Assembly (NCBI RefSeq): GCF_024227715.1
Contig: NZ_CP100448.1
Coordinates: forward strand, 930,001 to 994,000
Direction: 5' to 3'
Length of the DNA stretch: 64,000 bases
Source of the DNA: Halomarina litorea
GTDB lineage: Archaea > Halobacteriota > Halobacteria > Halobacteriales > Haloarculaceae
The notes under the pieces are model-generated. The model saw only the letters and a list, made by a program, of their open reading frames with translations, had not been told where the DNA came from and made no database searches. Made by a program: the position numbers and the translations under genes. Positions 31,397 to 44,181 of the stretch are shown here, piece after piece (the first letter of the stretch is position 1; each line of letters starts with the position of its first letter).

Positions 31397-32143
31397 TTAC
31401 GGTCTGCCGAGGTCGACCGTCTCCCCGTCCTCGGGCACCACCACCTGTTCGGCGTGACTCCCCTCGGCTAGCGCCTGCGCGAGGTCCCCGCGGGTCTGCA
31501 GGCAGTGGTTGATGGCGTCCACGTGGTCCGCGAGGACGGGCGCGTCGGTGTGTTCACAGACCGAAATCACGTCCTCGGCGGTCATCGTGATGGGTCGCCC
31601 TTCGGTGAACTGCGCCGCGCCCGCGTTGACGACGACGGCGTCGGGGTCGTACGCCGAGAGCGTCTCGCCCACCGCGTCGTACCAGACGGTGTCCCCCGCG
31701 TGGTAGAGCGTGGTCGACCCGTCGTCCAGCACGAACCCCGAGACGGGGGCCATCTGCTCGGCGAGTTCGCCGTGCCCGTGGCGCGCCGGGACGCGGTCGA
31801 CGTCGATGCCCTCGAACGCCAGCGAGTCCGTGACGGGGCGCACGTCCTCGAACGTCTCCTCCAGTTCGGACTCGTCTTCGGGTTGGCAGAGCACCGGAAT
31901 ATCGGCGGGCAACTGCTCGCGGGCCGCGTCGTCAAGGTGGTCGCGGTGGAGGTGCGTCACCAGCATCCCGTCCGCCTCAAGCGAGACGTCCGGCAGGGCC
32001 ACGAGCGGGTTCCGGCGGTCGTTCGGCGAGTTCGGGATGGGCGGCATGGCTCCCCGTTCGGCGAGCATCGGGTCCACGAGGAGGCGCGTGCCGTCGAAGT
32101 CGAGAAGCAGGGTGGCGTGGCGAACGAGCGTGATCGAGACCAT
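31397..32143 (-). CDS. Metallo-beta-lactamase-fold hydrolase (UlaG-like)
   Basis: 248 residues. Metal ligands are in VTHLHRDHLDD (H-x-H-x-D-H), RHGHGE and YHAGDTVW, with a final His in ADHVDAINH. The early LVRHATLLLDFDGTRLLVDP segment is typical of L-ascorbate-6-phosphate-lactonase-like (UlaG/YycJ relative) proteins that are stand-alone MBL hydrolases. Substrate is unknown. Start ATG 32143; a GTG five codons upstream is less likely. Confidence 0.85.
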   Translation of the reverse strand: MVSITLVRHATLLLDFDGTRLLVDPMLAERGAMPPIPNSPNDRRNPLVALPDVSLEADGMLVTHLHRDHLDDAAREQLPADIPVLCQPEDESELEETFEDVRPVTDSLAFEGIDVDRVPARHGHGELAEQMAPVSGFVLDDGSTTLYHAGDTVWYDAVGETLSAYDPDAVVVNAGAAQFTEGRPITMTAEDVISVCEHTDAPVLADHVDAINHCLQTRGDLAQALAEGSHAEQVVVPEDGETVDLGRP

Positions 32144-32194
32144 GTTCGTCCGTCGCACGCCGAGGACGTAGCCGTTGGGACGGCGGCAGTCTAC

Positions 32195-36724
<4,530 letters not shown>

Positions 36725-36750
36725 ACCTAGGTGCGGCGGGCCGCCCCCTA

Positions 36751-36800
36751 TGAGGGTTATCCTCAAGGGGGTTTGGGCATATTAATGCTATATTAAGGCA
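36751..36800 (-). promoter_or_regulatory. AT-rich promoter and inverted repeat upstream of gltB
   Basis: On the reverse strand, CTTAATATAGC and TTAATATGC (36770-36800) are the only TATA-like elements, giving a leader of about 25-35 bases. TGAGG/CCTCA (36751-36755 and 36761-36765) are 5-base arms lying between promoter and ATG, which may be an operator or a small RNA stem. Nitrogen control is plausible for gltB but nothing identifies the regulator. Confidence 0.4.
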
Positions 36801-36874
36801 TAGTTTGCGGCTAAGGATTTAGTATCCTCCTAGAGGTTCATGAGGGATACCGGGCCGGGGGCGAGGGACCGGCC

Positions 36875-38332
36875 TCAGTAGGACTTCGCGAAGTACGCCG
36901 TCGTGACGCTCTCCTCCTCGCAGACCCCGCAGGTGTCGTGGACGGGTTCTTCGTCCTCGTCCATGGGGACCATGACGATCTCGGCGGCGATTTCGTCCTT
37001 GATGGCCGTCTCGCAGGCCTCCTCGCCGCACCAGCCGGTCTTGACGTAGCCGCCGTGCTGACCGATGGTGCCGAGAATCTGCCCGCGGCCGTGGGCCTCC
37101 CGGACGTTCTCCTCCAGTCGCTCCTCGCTCGCGGCGTACAGCTTCGCGTACACTGTGTCGAGGGCGTCCTCGACGGTGCTCGTGATGTCCTCGCGGGTCG
37201 CCACCTCGTTCTCGCCGTCGGGGCGGTGGACGAGGGTAGCCTCGCCGTCTTCGACCTCGTGGGGACCCACCTCGATGCGGAGGGGGACGCCCTTCAGCTC
37301 CCACTCGTTGTACTTGAAGCCGGGGTTTCGCTCGTCCCGGTCGTCGAGGTGGACGCGGACGCCCGCCTCGTCAAGTTCCTCGGTCAGGCCCTCGGCGTAC
37401 TCCAGCACCTCGTCGCGGGTGTCCTCCTGCCAGATGGGGACGACGACGACCTGTTCGGGCGCGAGCGTGGGAGGCAGGACGAGGCCCTGGTCGTCGGAGT
37501 GGCTCATCACGAGTGCGCCGATGGCGCGCCACGAGAGGCCCCACGAGGTGGTGTGGGCTAACTGGTCCTCCTCGCCCTCGTCGGCGTAGGTCACGTCGTA
37601 GGCCTCCGCGAAGGAAGTGCCGAGGTGGTGGGAGGTGCCGCCCTGCACGCTCTTCCCGTCGGGCATCAGGGCCTCGACGGTGGTGGTGGTGTCCGCGCCG
37701 GGGAACTTGTCGTGGTCGGGCTTGCGCCCGCGCATGACCGAGAGGGCGAGGACGTCCGTGTAGAGCCGTTCGTACTGGTCGAGGCGGGTCATCGTCTCCT
37801 CCCACGCGTCCTCGTGGCTCTTGTGGGCGGTGTGGCCCTCCTGCCAGAGGAACTCCTTCGTCCGGAAGAAGGGCTTCGTGTCGGTGGCCTCCCAGCGCAC
37901 GACCGAACACCACTGGTTCAGGCGCAGGGGGAGGTCACGGTGCGAGCGGACCCACTGGGACATGTAGGGGGTGATGATGGACTCGCTGGTGGGGCGGACA
38001 GCGAGTCGCTCCTCCAGTTCCTCGTGGCCGCCCTGCGTGACCCACGCCACCTCGGGGTCGAACCCCTCGACGATGTCCTTCTCGCGTTCGAGGTAGGACT
38101 CGGGAATCATGAGGGGGAAGTAGGCGTTCTGGACGCCGGTGTTCTTGAACTCGCCGTCGAGGTAGCTCTGGATGCCCTCCCAGATGGCGTACCCACGGGG
38201 GCGGGTGACGATGAACCCGCCCATGGGGGCGTAGTCGGCGAGGCCGGCTTTCTGGACGACTTCGGCGTACCAGTCGCCGGGGCTGTGCTGTTTCGACTCG
38301 GTGATTCCGAGTTCCTGGTCGGTGTCGCTCAT
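36875..38332 (-). CDS. proS: Prolyl-tRNA synthetase, archaeal/eukaryotic type
   Basis: 485 residues, class II synthetase. Motif 2 region reads RWEATDTKPFFRTKEFLWQEGHTAH and motif 3 lies near the HTTSWGLSWRAIGALVM segment. The anticodon-binding domain follows (about 275-385), then the C-terminal zinc domain (CGEEAC and CGVCEEE supply cysteines) that ends in the conserved Tyr-terminal tail AYFAKSY, which is the feature of the archaeal type without a bacterial editing insertion. TATA-like GTTTAAAT (reverse strand, 38355-38362) is 25 bases upstream of the ATG. Confidence 0.96.
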   Translation of the reverse strand: MSDTDQELGITESKQHSPGDWYAEVVQKAGLADYAPMGGFIVTRPRGYAIWEGIQSYLDGEFKNTGVQNAYFPLMIPESYLEREKDIVEGFDPEVAWVTQGGHEELEERLAVRPTSESIITPYMSQWVRSHRDLPLRLNQWCSVVRWEATDTKPFFRTKEFLWQEGHTAHKSHEDAWEETMTRLDQYERLYTDVLALSVMRGRKPDHDKFPGADTTTTVEALMPDGKSVQGGTSHHLGTSFAEAYDVTYADEGEEDQLAHTTSWGLSWRAIGALVMSHSDDQGLVLPPTLAPEQVVVVPIWQEDTRDEVLEYAEGLTEELDEAGVRVHLDDRDERNPGFKYNEWELKGVPLRIEVGPHEVEDGEATLVHRPDGENEVATREDITSTVEDALDTVYAKLYAASEERLEENVREAHGRGQILGTIGQHGGYVKTGWCGEEACETAIKDEIAAEIVMVPMDEDEEPVHDTCGVCEEESVTTAYFAKSY

Positions 38333-38780
38333 GTCTAGTGCTGTCTGCGGGACGATTTAAACGCGGTGCGTTTCGGTCGGCGGGGGAGAAGTGGTGGTGG
38401 CGCGCGGGCCACCCGGTGTCGGCCGGCGGCGGGACCCGTCGGCTCGCCAGGCGGCGAATCGCGAGTGGGTCCGTCGGTCCATATCCGAGAGCGGGCCGGC
38501 GAGACGGATAAACCGTCCGAAGCCGTGTCACGCGTTCGCATTGTGACCGACGAGGCGACACGCCGGGGTGTGGGGTGATGGTTGGCAGGGGGACGCGACG
38601 GAGGCTCGGATACCGGCACGCCGGAGGGGAGGCGTGTGTTCGACCCTCGGGGCCTCCTCACCATGCCACAGTACCCCGACAGGTCGTGGCGACGATGGGC
38701 GGACGACCGAGGGCGGCTCTCACAGTCGGTGACCTGCGACACCGACACACGGATATGGCTCTCGGCCGATTGGGTGAGCG
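38333..38780. other. Long intergenic region upstream of proS and an HTH-10 regulator
   Basis: 448 bases. The left end holds the proS promoter. GACGG-ATAAA-CCGTC (38503-38517) is an inverted repeat around a TATA-like core that could serve the regulator gene with a leader of over 200 bases. A frame at 38578-38784 overlaps the regulator start but has poor codon usage, so I do not call it. Nothing else is recognisable. Confidence 0.45.
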
Positions 38781-39497
38781 ATGAGTGGCGCCGCGACACC
38801 GTTTGCGGGGACCCGACTGACGCTGGACCTCTGGCACCCGAACTGCTGGGCCATCGAAGCGACCGAGCGAGCGGGTGGCGGGGTGCTCGCCCACGCCATC
38901 TACACCGCGCCGACCGCGGGCGAGGCGGTCAACGGCCTGTTCACCGCCTACGGCGACTCCGAGCGGGAGGTCGAAGCCCTCCTCGGCGCCGTCCGCGAGT
39001 CGTCGTACGCCGGCGAGGTCCAGGAACTCCAGACGCGCTTCGGGGGCAACACCGAGGACGCCGCGCCGGGCAACGTCGTCCGCGAGTTCTTCCTCGAGTA
39101 CGACCCCGGCGACATGATCTGCCCCACCCTGCTCGAACACGGCTTCGTCCACAGCGCCCCCGTCCGCATCGAGGCGGGCCGGGAGTACTGGCAGGTCTGC
39201 TTCGCCGGCGAGCGTTCGGACATCGAGTCTCGACTGGAGAGAGTCCGCGAGGAGGGCCCCGCCGAGGTGTGCGTCTCGCGCATCACGGCCACCGACACCG
39301 CGGCCACCGAGCGCCAGCACCGGACGGGCACCCTCACGGCCGCCCAGCGCGAGGTGTTCGAACACGCCCGCGAACAGGGCTACTACGAGTGGCCCCGACA
39401 GGCCTCGACGCGGGAACTCGCCGCCGACCTCGGCGTCTCGAAGACCACGCTCCTCGAACACCTGCGCAAGGCAGAGGCGAAACTGCTCGACCCCTGA
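38781..39497 (+). CDS. HTH-10 (bacterio-opsin-activator-type) transcription regulator
   Basis: 238 residues. The C-terminal domain (about 180-235) has LTAAQREVFEHAREQGYYEWPRQ, then the helix-turn-helix TRELAADLGVSKTTLLEHLRKAEAKLL, the PF04967 signature. The N-terminal domain (about 10-165), a bacterio-opsin-activator-like effector region, has no known ligand motif. DNA target unknown. It is followed by a hairpin (39558-39581) and then by gene remnants, so its original partner gene may have been lost. Confidence 0.88.
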   Translation: MSGAATPFAGTRLTLDLWHPNCWAIEATERAGGGVLAHAIYTAPTAGEAVNGLFTAYGDSEREVEALLGAVRESSYAGEVQELQTRFGGNTEDAAPGNVVREFFLEYDPGDMICPTLLEHGFVHSAPVRIEAGREYWQVCFAGERSDIESRLERVREEGPAEVCVSRITATDTAATERQHRTGTLTAAQREVFEHAREQGYYEWPRQASTRELAADLGVSKTTLLEHLRKAEAKLLDP

Positions 39498-39557
39498 CCA
39501 CGACCGGCGGTCCGCCACGTCACCTCCTCCCGACGAGCGCCCGACGAGCGACGCGAC

Positions 39558-39581
39558 CCCCGCAGACGGTTGTTTGCGGGG
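39558..39581 (+). terminator. Hairpin after the HTH-10 gene
   Basis: CCCCGCA (39558-39564) and TGCGGGG (39575-39581) are perfect 7-base arms with a 10-base loop, 60 bases after the stop. No poly-T tract. Confidence 0.35.
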
Positions 39582-39677
39582 CTACAGGCGGTGAATCATG
39601 ACGACATCCGACCATGGACAGGTCACGGTATTTCGTGTGGCTCGCTAACGTGGCAGTAGTGCTCGACATGAGAGGGG

Positions 39678-39968
39678 ATGACACGACGTGGGCGGACGTT
39701 CCAGACCCCTCGCAGACTGGAGGGGATGACCGTCAGCGAGGCGATGCTCGTCGGCCCCCGACCGCAGGCGGGCGAGTCGGTCCTCCCTCTCTTCTTCCGG
39801 TCCGACACGGTGGCCGAGGAGGTGCGGGCGAACCTCGCTCGCGCCGAGGCGTTGCTCGAACGCTTCGAGATCGAACACCTCATCGACCAGCCCTCGACGG
39901 ACCTCTCGGGCGGGCAGTTGAAACTCGTCGAACTGGCGCGGGCCATCACGATGGACCCGGAATCCGAG
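39678..39968 (+). pseudogene. Internal fragment of an ABC transporter ATPase (LivG/LivF-like)
   Basis: 97 codons match the middle of a branched-chain amino-acid ABC ATPase. The Q-loop context RTFQTPRRLEGMTV is at the left, the helical subdomain follows, and the signature LSGGQLKLVELARAI is followed by MDPE. The Walker A region upstream and the Walker B (LLLDEP) and H-loop downstream are missing, so it cannot hydrolyse ATP. After about 39968 the frame becomes an Arg/Asp-rich non-homologous sequence. A decayed remnant of a liv-type operon. It neighbours azlCD, another branched-chain amino-acid transporter, which may be chance. Confidence 0.75.
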
Positions 39969-40003
39969 CGAGGAGCGCGAGCGACCCGCGAGGCACGCGG
40001 TGA

Positions 40004-40195
40004 CGATGGGAGGAACTGTACCCACTCCCGAGAGAACGCACCACACGCGTACTGTCCTGTCGCGAGGGACCGGTGCCGTTCCACGAGCGCTGCGGGTTCG
40101 GGGCGTTCCCCGACACGACCACGACACCCGAGGGGAGGGAGGAGGACCTCCGCTGGATGGTGTACGCCCGTCAGACCGGCAGCGGGAGCGACTGA
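40004..40195 (+). pseudogene. C-terminal fragment resembling an acetyltransferase
   Basis: Open frame after a TGA at 40001-40003, reading WEELYPLPRERTTRVLSC, then VPFHERCGFGAFPD, and RWMVYARQ before TGA 40193-40195. PF-x-ERCGF followed by RW-x-VY resembles the C-terminal motif B area of GNAT acetyltransferases. No start codon or N-terminal acetyl-CoA loop is present and the preceding sequence belongs to the ABC fragment, so it is a second remnant fused by deletion. The identification is tentative. Confidence 0.4.
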
Positions 40196-40521
40196 AGCGC
40201 TACCAGCGCGGCCATCCCGACGACGATGGTCCAGAGGACGCTCTCGGTGCGCCACGCGACGCCGGCAGCGACGGCTCCGGCGAGCAGTTGTGCGGGCGCG
40301 ACGCTCGCCAGCAGGTGGGCCGTCGTGCCGCCGGCATCGCTCAGGGCGAACTCGGGGAGGACCAGCGCCGCCAGCACCGCCGCCGGAACGTATCTGAGGA
40401 CTCGCTGGACGCGTGGAGGGATGCCGTCGACCTGTTCGAACACCAGCAGGAACGAGACGCGGATGAGGAACGTCCCGATTCCGGCGGCGAGGATGACTGC
40501 CCAGAGAGTCGCCTCACGCAT
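40171..40521 (-). CDS. azlD: AzlD-family branched-chain amino-acid transport subunit
   Basis: 116 residues with about four membrane segments. AzlD is the small partner of AzlC; the pair exports branched-chain amino acids and analogues. The first segment WAVILAAGIGTFLIRVSFL and the RYVPAAVLAALVLPEFAL stretch are typical. It overlaps azlC by 8 bases (40514-40521), and its 3' end overlaps the acetyltransferase-like remnant on the other strand by 25 bases. Confidence 0.88.
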   Translation of the reverse strand: MREATLWAVILAAGIGTFLIRVSFLLVFEQVDGIPPRVQRVLRYVPAAVLAALVLPEFALSDAGGTTAHLLASVAPAQLLAGAVAAGVAWRTESVLWTIVVGMAALVALQSLPLPV

Positions 40522-41233
40522 CGTCGACCCCCCAGCGGCGTTCGGCGACAGCCCCGCCCGCGATGCCGGCCGTCGCGCCCGCGAGCAGGCCGAGGTTGAA
40601 CGGGAGCCACGTCAGCGCGAGGGCGACGCAGCCGCCGACGACGGCCGCCGTGCCCGTCGACCGCCCCTTCAGGGCGGGCACCAGTACCGCGAGGAACGTC
40701 AGCGGGACGGCGAAGCCGAGCGGGACGGATTCGGGGACGCTCGCGCCCGCCACCGCGCCAACGACGGTGCAGATTTGCCAGACGACCCACAGGGGGGCGG
40801 CGGTGCCGAGGTAGTACCACGGTCGGGAGACGTCCCTGCTCTCGCGGTCGACCTCCTCGAAGCGTGCCACCGAGAGGGCGTACGCCTGGTCGGTGAGGAG
40901 GTACGCGAGGGGGAAGCGCCGCGCGAGGCCGAGGCGGTCCATGTACTGGGCGAGCGAGGCGCTGTACATCATCATCCGGAGGTTGATGACGAGGACGGTG
41001 GCGACGACGACGAGGCCCGGCGCGCCCGCCTCGATGAGTTCGACGGCGGCCAACTGGGAGGCGCCGGCGAAGATGACGACGGACATCCCGAGGGCGATGC
41101 GCGGCGGGAGGCCCGCGGCCACCACCGCCGCGCCGGCCACGAGGCCGAACGGGACGATGCCGAGCATGATGGGAGCGACGGCCCGCACGCCGGCGAGGAA
41201 GGAGGCGCGGCGCGGGACACGATTGGCTGCCAT
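40514..41233 (-). CDS. azlC: AzlC-family branched-chain amino-acid exporter
   Basis: 239 residues, about seven hydrophobic segments. Motifs match AzlC: VRAVAPIMLGIVPFGLVAGA, MSVVIFAGASQLAAVELI and INLRMMMYSASLAQYM, then LLTDQAYALS. Functions with AzlD in the cytoplasmic membrane. ATG 41233 is chosen because the upstream residues (MSRRERSR) lie outside the conserved region. First gene of the azlCD unit. Confidence 0.9.
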   Translation of the reverse strand: MAANRVPRRASFLAGVRAVAPIMLGIVPFGLVAGAAVVAAGLPPRIALGMSVVIFAGASQLAAVELIEAGAPGLVVVATVLVINLRMMMYSASLAQYMDRLGLARRFPLAYLLTDQAYALSVARFEEVDRESRDVSRPWYYLGTAAPLWVVWQICTVVGAVAGASVPESVPLGFAVPLTFLAVLVPALKGRSTGTAAVVGGCVALALTWLPFNLGLLAGATAGIAGGAVAERRWGVDDA

Positions 41234-41285
41234 ACGACTCCGTTCACGGCGGGACACAAACCGGCCCCGGTTCCGGCCAGCGTGC

Positions 41286-41759
41286 TCAGTCTATCGCGAA
41301 CGGACTCGGCGACTCGCGCCACTCCCACCCGGGGAGGCGGGTCTGGAAGCCCGCCGCGAGCGCCGCATCGAGGTCGTCGAGGCCCGCCTCGCCCTCCGGG
41401 CTGTCGGTGTGGACGTCAGCGAAGTGGAACGTGGCCTCGGCGAGGAGGGCGAGCGGCTGGCCGCCCGCGATGGTCGCCGCGAGCTGCCGTCCCAGCAACT
41501 CGTCGACGACGAACCCCGGGTAGTCGCCCTCCACGTCGAGTTCGCGGAGGATGGCGACGAACGCCGCGACGTTCACCGCCCGGTCGCCGTCGGCGAACAC
41601 GGCGTCCACCTCCGCGCGGTACTCCTCGTCGCTGACGGGCGCGACGGTGGTGTCGAACTGTTCGCCGAGAGCCGCCCTGACCTCCGTGATGTGGGGGGCG
41701 ATGGGGCGCTCGCGGACGAACTCGTAGTGCTCGCGGACGGTCCCGGGCGTGAGACGCAT
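41286..41759 (-). CDS. Conserved haloarchaeal hypothetical protein
   Basis: 157-residue acidic, mostly helical protein (TPGTVREHYEFVRERP, then AAFVAILRELDVEGDYPG). No transmembrane segment, no metal motif. I do not recognise a family. It is divergent from aCPSF1 and shares the same short AT-rich promoter block (TTTTATAA at 41801-41808 read in reverse is TTATAAAA), so the two may be expressed from back-to-back promoters. Confidence 0.65.
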   Translation of the reverse strand: MRLTPGTVREHYEFVRERPIAPHITEVRAALGEQFDTTVAPVSDEEYRAEVDAVFADGDRAVNVAAFVAILRELDVEGDYPGFVVDELLGRQLAATIAGGQPLALLAEATFHFADVHTDSPEGEAGLDDLDAALAAGFQTRLPGWEWRESPSPFAID

Positions 41760-41800
41760 GGGGGAAGCTGTCGGGCGAACGACGTGGTCTTTGCGAAGGC

Positions 41801-41808
41801 TTTTATAA
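41801..41808 (+). promoter_or_regulatory. Strong TATA element upstream of aCPSF1
   Basis: TTTTATAA is the best TATA match in the region. It lies about 175 bases before the aCPSF1 ATG, and no closer element has correct spacing, so the mRNA should carry a leader of about 150 bases. This contrasts with the leaderless pattern of most genes here. Confidence 0.6.
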
Positions 41809-41874
41809 CCGTGGGGGTATAGCCACGGATAACGCGGGTTTTCCGGACCGTCTCAACGGTCACGACTCCCTAGC

Positions 41875-41982
41875 ATGACCTACTCTTTCGTCACTGGGTT
41901 GGTTCCCGAGGTCCGGCACCGGGCCGGACGGGCGAGTGCCATCGGCGTGTCCCGGAACCCCGCCTTTTCGAGCCAGATATGA
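41875..41982 (+). other. Upstream open frame in the aCPSF1 leader
   Basis: An ATG at 41875 opens a 35-codon frame (starting MTYSFVTGLVPEV) that ends with TGA overlapping the aCPSF1 ATG (ATGA at 41979-41982), the same coupling seen in operons here. Seven of 35 third positions are A/T, somewhat more than in genes. A perfect 7-base stem, GTCCGGC (41911-41917) and GCCGGAC (41923-41929) with a 5-base loop, lies inside it. Either a regulatory upstream frame or a chance frame over a structured leader. Confidence 0.35.
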
Positions 41983-43898
41983 GCACGGTAGAGAAGCAAC
42001 TCGACGAACTCAAAGCACAGATCACCGAGGAAGTCCCCGACGACATTTCCATCTCCGACGTCACCTACGAGGGCCCGGAACTGGTCATCTACACGCGCGA
42101 CCCGAAGAAGTTCGCGCAGAACGGCGACCTCATCCGCACCCTCGCGGGCAAACTCAGGAAGCGCATCACGGTCCGGCCCGACCCGGACGTGCTCTCGCGA
42201 CCGACCGACGCGGAGGCGGAGATTCGCGGGGTTATCCCCGAGGAGGCGGGCGTCACGGACCTCGACTTCCACGCCGACACCGGCGAGGTCGTCATCGAGG
42301 CCCAGAAACCCGGGATGGTCATCGGCCGTCACGGCTCGACCCTCCGTGAGATAACCCAGCGCGTCGGCTGGACGCCCGAAGTCGTCCGGACGCCGCCCAT
42401 CGAGTCCTCCACGGTGTCGAACGTCCGGAACTTCCTCAAGCAGGAACGCGAGGAGCGCCGGGACATCCTCGAACGCGTCGGCAGACAGATCCACCGCAAG
42501 GAGATGTCCGACGACGAGTGGGTGCGTATCACCACCCTCGGCTGCTGTCGCGAGGTCGGTCGCGCCTCGTTCATCCTCTCGACGCCCGAGACGCGCATCC
42601 TCATCGACTGCGGGGACAAACCGGGTGCGGAGGGCGAGGTACCCTACTTGCAGGTGCCCGAGGCCCTCGGAGCGGGCGCGAACACCATCGACGCCGTCGT
42701 CCTGACCCACGCCCACCTCGACCACTCGGCGCTCATCCCCCTCCTGTTCAAGTACGGCTACGACGGTCCCATCTACTGTACGGAACCAACGCGGGACCTG
42801 ATGGGCCTGCTGACGCTGGACTACCTCGACGTCGCGGCCAAGGAGGGGCGGACGCCGCCCTACGAGTCCGAGATGGTGCGCGAGGCCATCAAGCACACCA
42901 TCCCCCTCGAATACGGCGACGTCACCGACATCGCGCCGGACGTCAAACTCACCTTCCACAACGCGGGGCACATCCTCGGGTCGGCGGTGAGTCACTTCCA
43001 CATCGGCGATGGCCTCTACAACGTGGCGTTCTCCGGCGACATCCACTACGACGACACCCGCCTGTTCAACGGCGCGGTCAACGAGTTCCCCCGCGTCGAG
43101 ACGCTGGTCCTCGAATCGACCTACGGCGGACGGAACGACTACCAGACCGACCAGGAGGACTCCGAGCGGAGACTCGTCGAGGTCATCAACGAGACCTACG
43201 AGAAGGGCGGGAAGGTCGTCATCCCCGCCTTCGCGGTCGGTCGGTCACAGGAGATCATGCTCGTCCTCGAGGAGGCGATGCGCTCGGGCAAGATTCCCGA
43301 GATGCCCGTCCACCTCGACGGGATGATCTGGGAGGCGACGGCCATCCACACAACCTACCCCGAGTACCTGCGCGACGACCTGCGCGACCGCATCTTCCAC
43401 GAGGACGAGAACCCGTTCCTCGCGCCGCAGTTCAACCACATCGACCGCGGCGAGGAGGAACGACAGGAGGTCGCCGACGGCGACCAGTGTATCATCCTCT
43501 CGACGTCCGGGATGGTCACGGGCGGCCCCATCATGTCGTGGCTCGAACACATCGGGCCCGACCCCAAGTCGCGCATGGTGTTCGTCGGCTACCAGGCGCA
43601 GGGGACCCTCGGCCGCCGCATCCAGAACGGCTGGGACGAGATTCCGATGAACGGCCGCGGCGGGCGGTCGAACACGCTCACGCTGAAACTCGACGTGGAG
43701 ACGGTCGACGGCTTCTCCGGCCACGCCGACCGGCAGGGCCTGGAGAACTTCGTGCGCACGATGAACCCGCGCCCGGAGAAGGTGCTCTGCGTCCACGGCG
43801 ACGAGTCGAGCGTGCAGGACCTCTCTAGCGCGCTCTACCACGAGTTCAACATGCGGACGTTCGCGCCGAAGAACCTCGAGACGTTCCGGTTCCGATAG
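41979..43898 (+). CDS. Beta-CASP ribonuclease / transcription termination factor aCPSF1 (FttA)
   Basis: 639 residues, universal in archaea, homologous to CPSF73. It cleaves nascent RNA 3' ends and drives factor-dependent transcription termination. Domains: two KH-like RNA-binding domains (about 1-70 and 75-145, with VIGRHGSTLREI at 114-125), metallo-beta-lactamase domain with THAHLDH (243-249), the beta-CASP insertion with ESTYGG and the LSTSGMVTGGP region, and the C-terminal GFSGHADR and VHGDESS segments that complete the zinc site. All catalytic motifs are intact. ATG 41979 begins the conserved MSTVEKQLDELK. Confidence 0.95.
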   Translation: MSTVEKQLDELKAQITEEVPDDISISDVTYEGPELVIYTRDPKKFAQNGDLIRTLAGKLRKRITVRPDPDVLSRPTDAEAEIRGVIPEEAGVTDLDFHADTGEVVIEAQKPGMVIGRHGSTLREITQRVGWTPEVVRTPPIESSTVSNVRNFLKQEREERRDILERVGRQIHRKEMSDDEWVRITTLGCCREVGRASFILSTPETRILIDCGDKPGAEGEVPYLQVPEALGAGANTIDAVVLTHAHLDHSALIPLLFKYGYDGPIYCTEPTRDLMGLLTLDYLDVAAKEGRTPPYESEMVREAIKHTIPLEYGDVTDIAPDVKLTFHNAGHILGSAVSHFHIGDGLYNVAFSGDIHYDDTRLFNGAVNEFPRVETLVLESTYGGRNDYQTDQEDSERRLVEVINETYEKGGKVVIPAFAVGRSQEIMLVLEEAMRSGKIPEMPVHLDGMIWEATAIHTTYPEYLRDDLRDRIFHEDENPFLAPQFNHIDRGEEERQEVADGDQCIILSTSGMVTGGPIMSWLEHIGPDPKSRMVFVGYQAQGTLGRRIQNGWDEIPMNGRGGRSNTLTLKLDVETVDGFSGHADRQGLENFVRTMNPRPEKVLCVHGDESSVQDLSSALYHEFNMRTFAPKNLETFRFR

Positions 43899-43976
43899 GT
43901 CCGCACGTCCGTCGAATCGGGTTCGGCTCGTCCGCCGTGGCGGGGCTTCATTACCCGGCCGCGCCTTCTGGTAGGT

Positions 43977-44123
43977 ATGAGTGAATCCGACGCAGCGGTC
44001 CAGCAGTTCATCCGGAAGGCAGACGAGGTGTTCCACGAGTACGAACGCGGCTACATGGACGCCGACGCGGCGATGAACGCGATGGAACTCTACGTCGACG
44101 AACTGAAAGCGGAGACGCAGTAG
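43977..44123 (+). CDS. Small conserved haloarchaeal helical protein
   Basis: 48-residue acidic protein, probably a single helical hairpin (SDAAVQQFIRKADEVFHEYE, then DADAAMNAMELYVDEL). No cysteine or membrane segment. The codon usage supports coding. It is 78 bases after aCPSF1 and 58 bases before the thiolase gene, so it may belong to either unit. Function unknown. Confidence 0.6.
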   Translation: MSESDAAVQQFIRKADEVFHEYERGYMDADAAMNAMELYVDELKAETQ

Positions 44124-44181
44124 CCGGTCGTTCTGCGAAACGTGAGCAAACCACATAGCCAGCGCTGCCGTACGCCGGGCC

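Noticed and set aside
38578-38784. 68-codon frame overlapping the HTH-10 gene start by ATGA
   Set aside because: About a third of third positions are A/T and the product is Arg/His-rich and not acidic, unlike genuine genes in this window.
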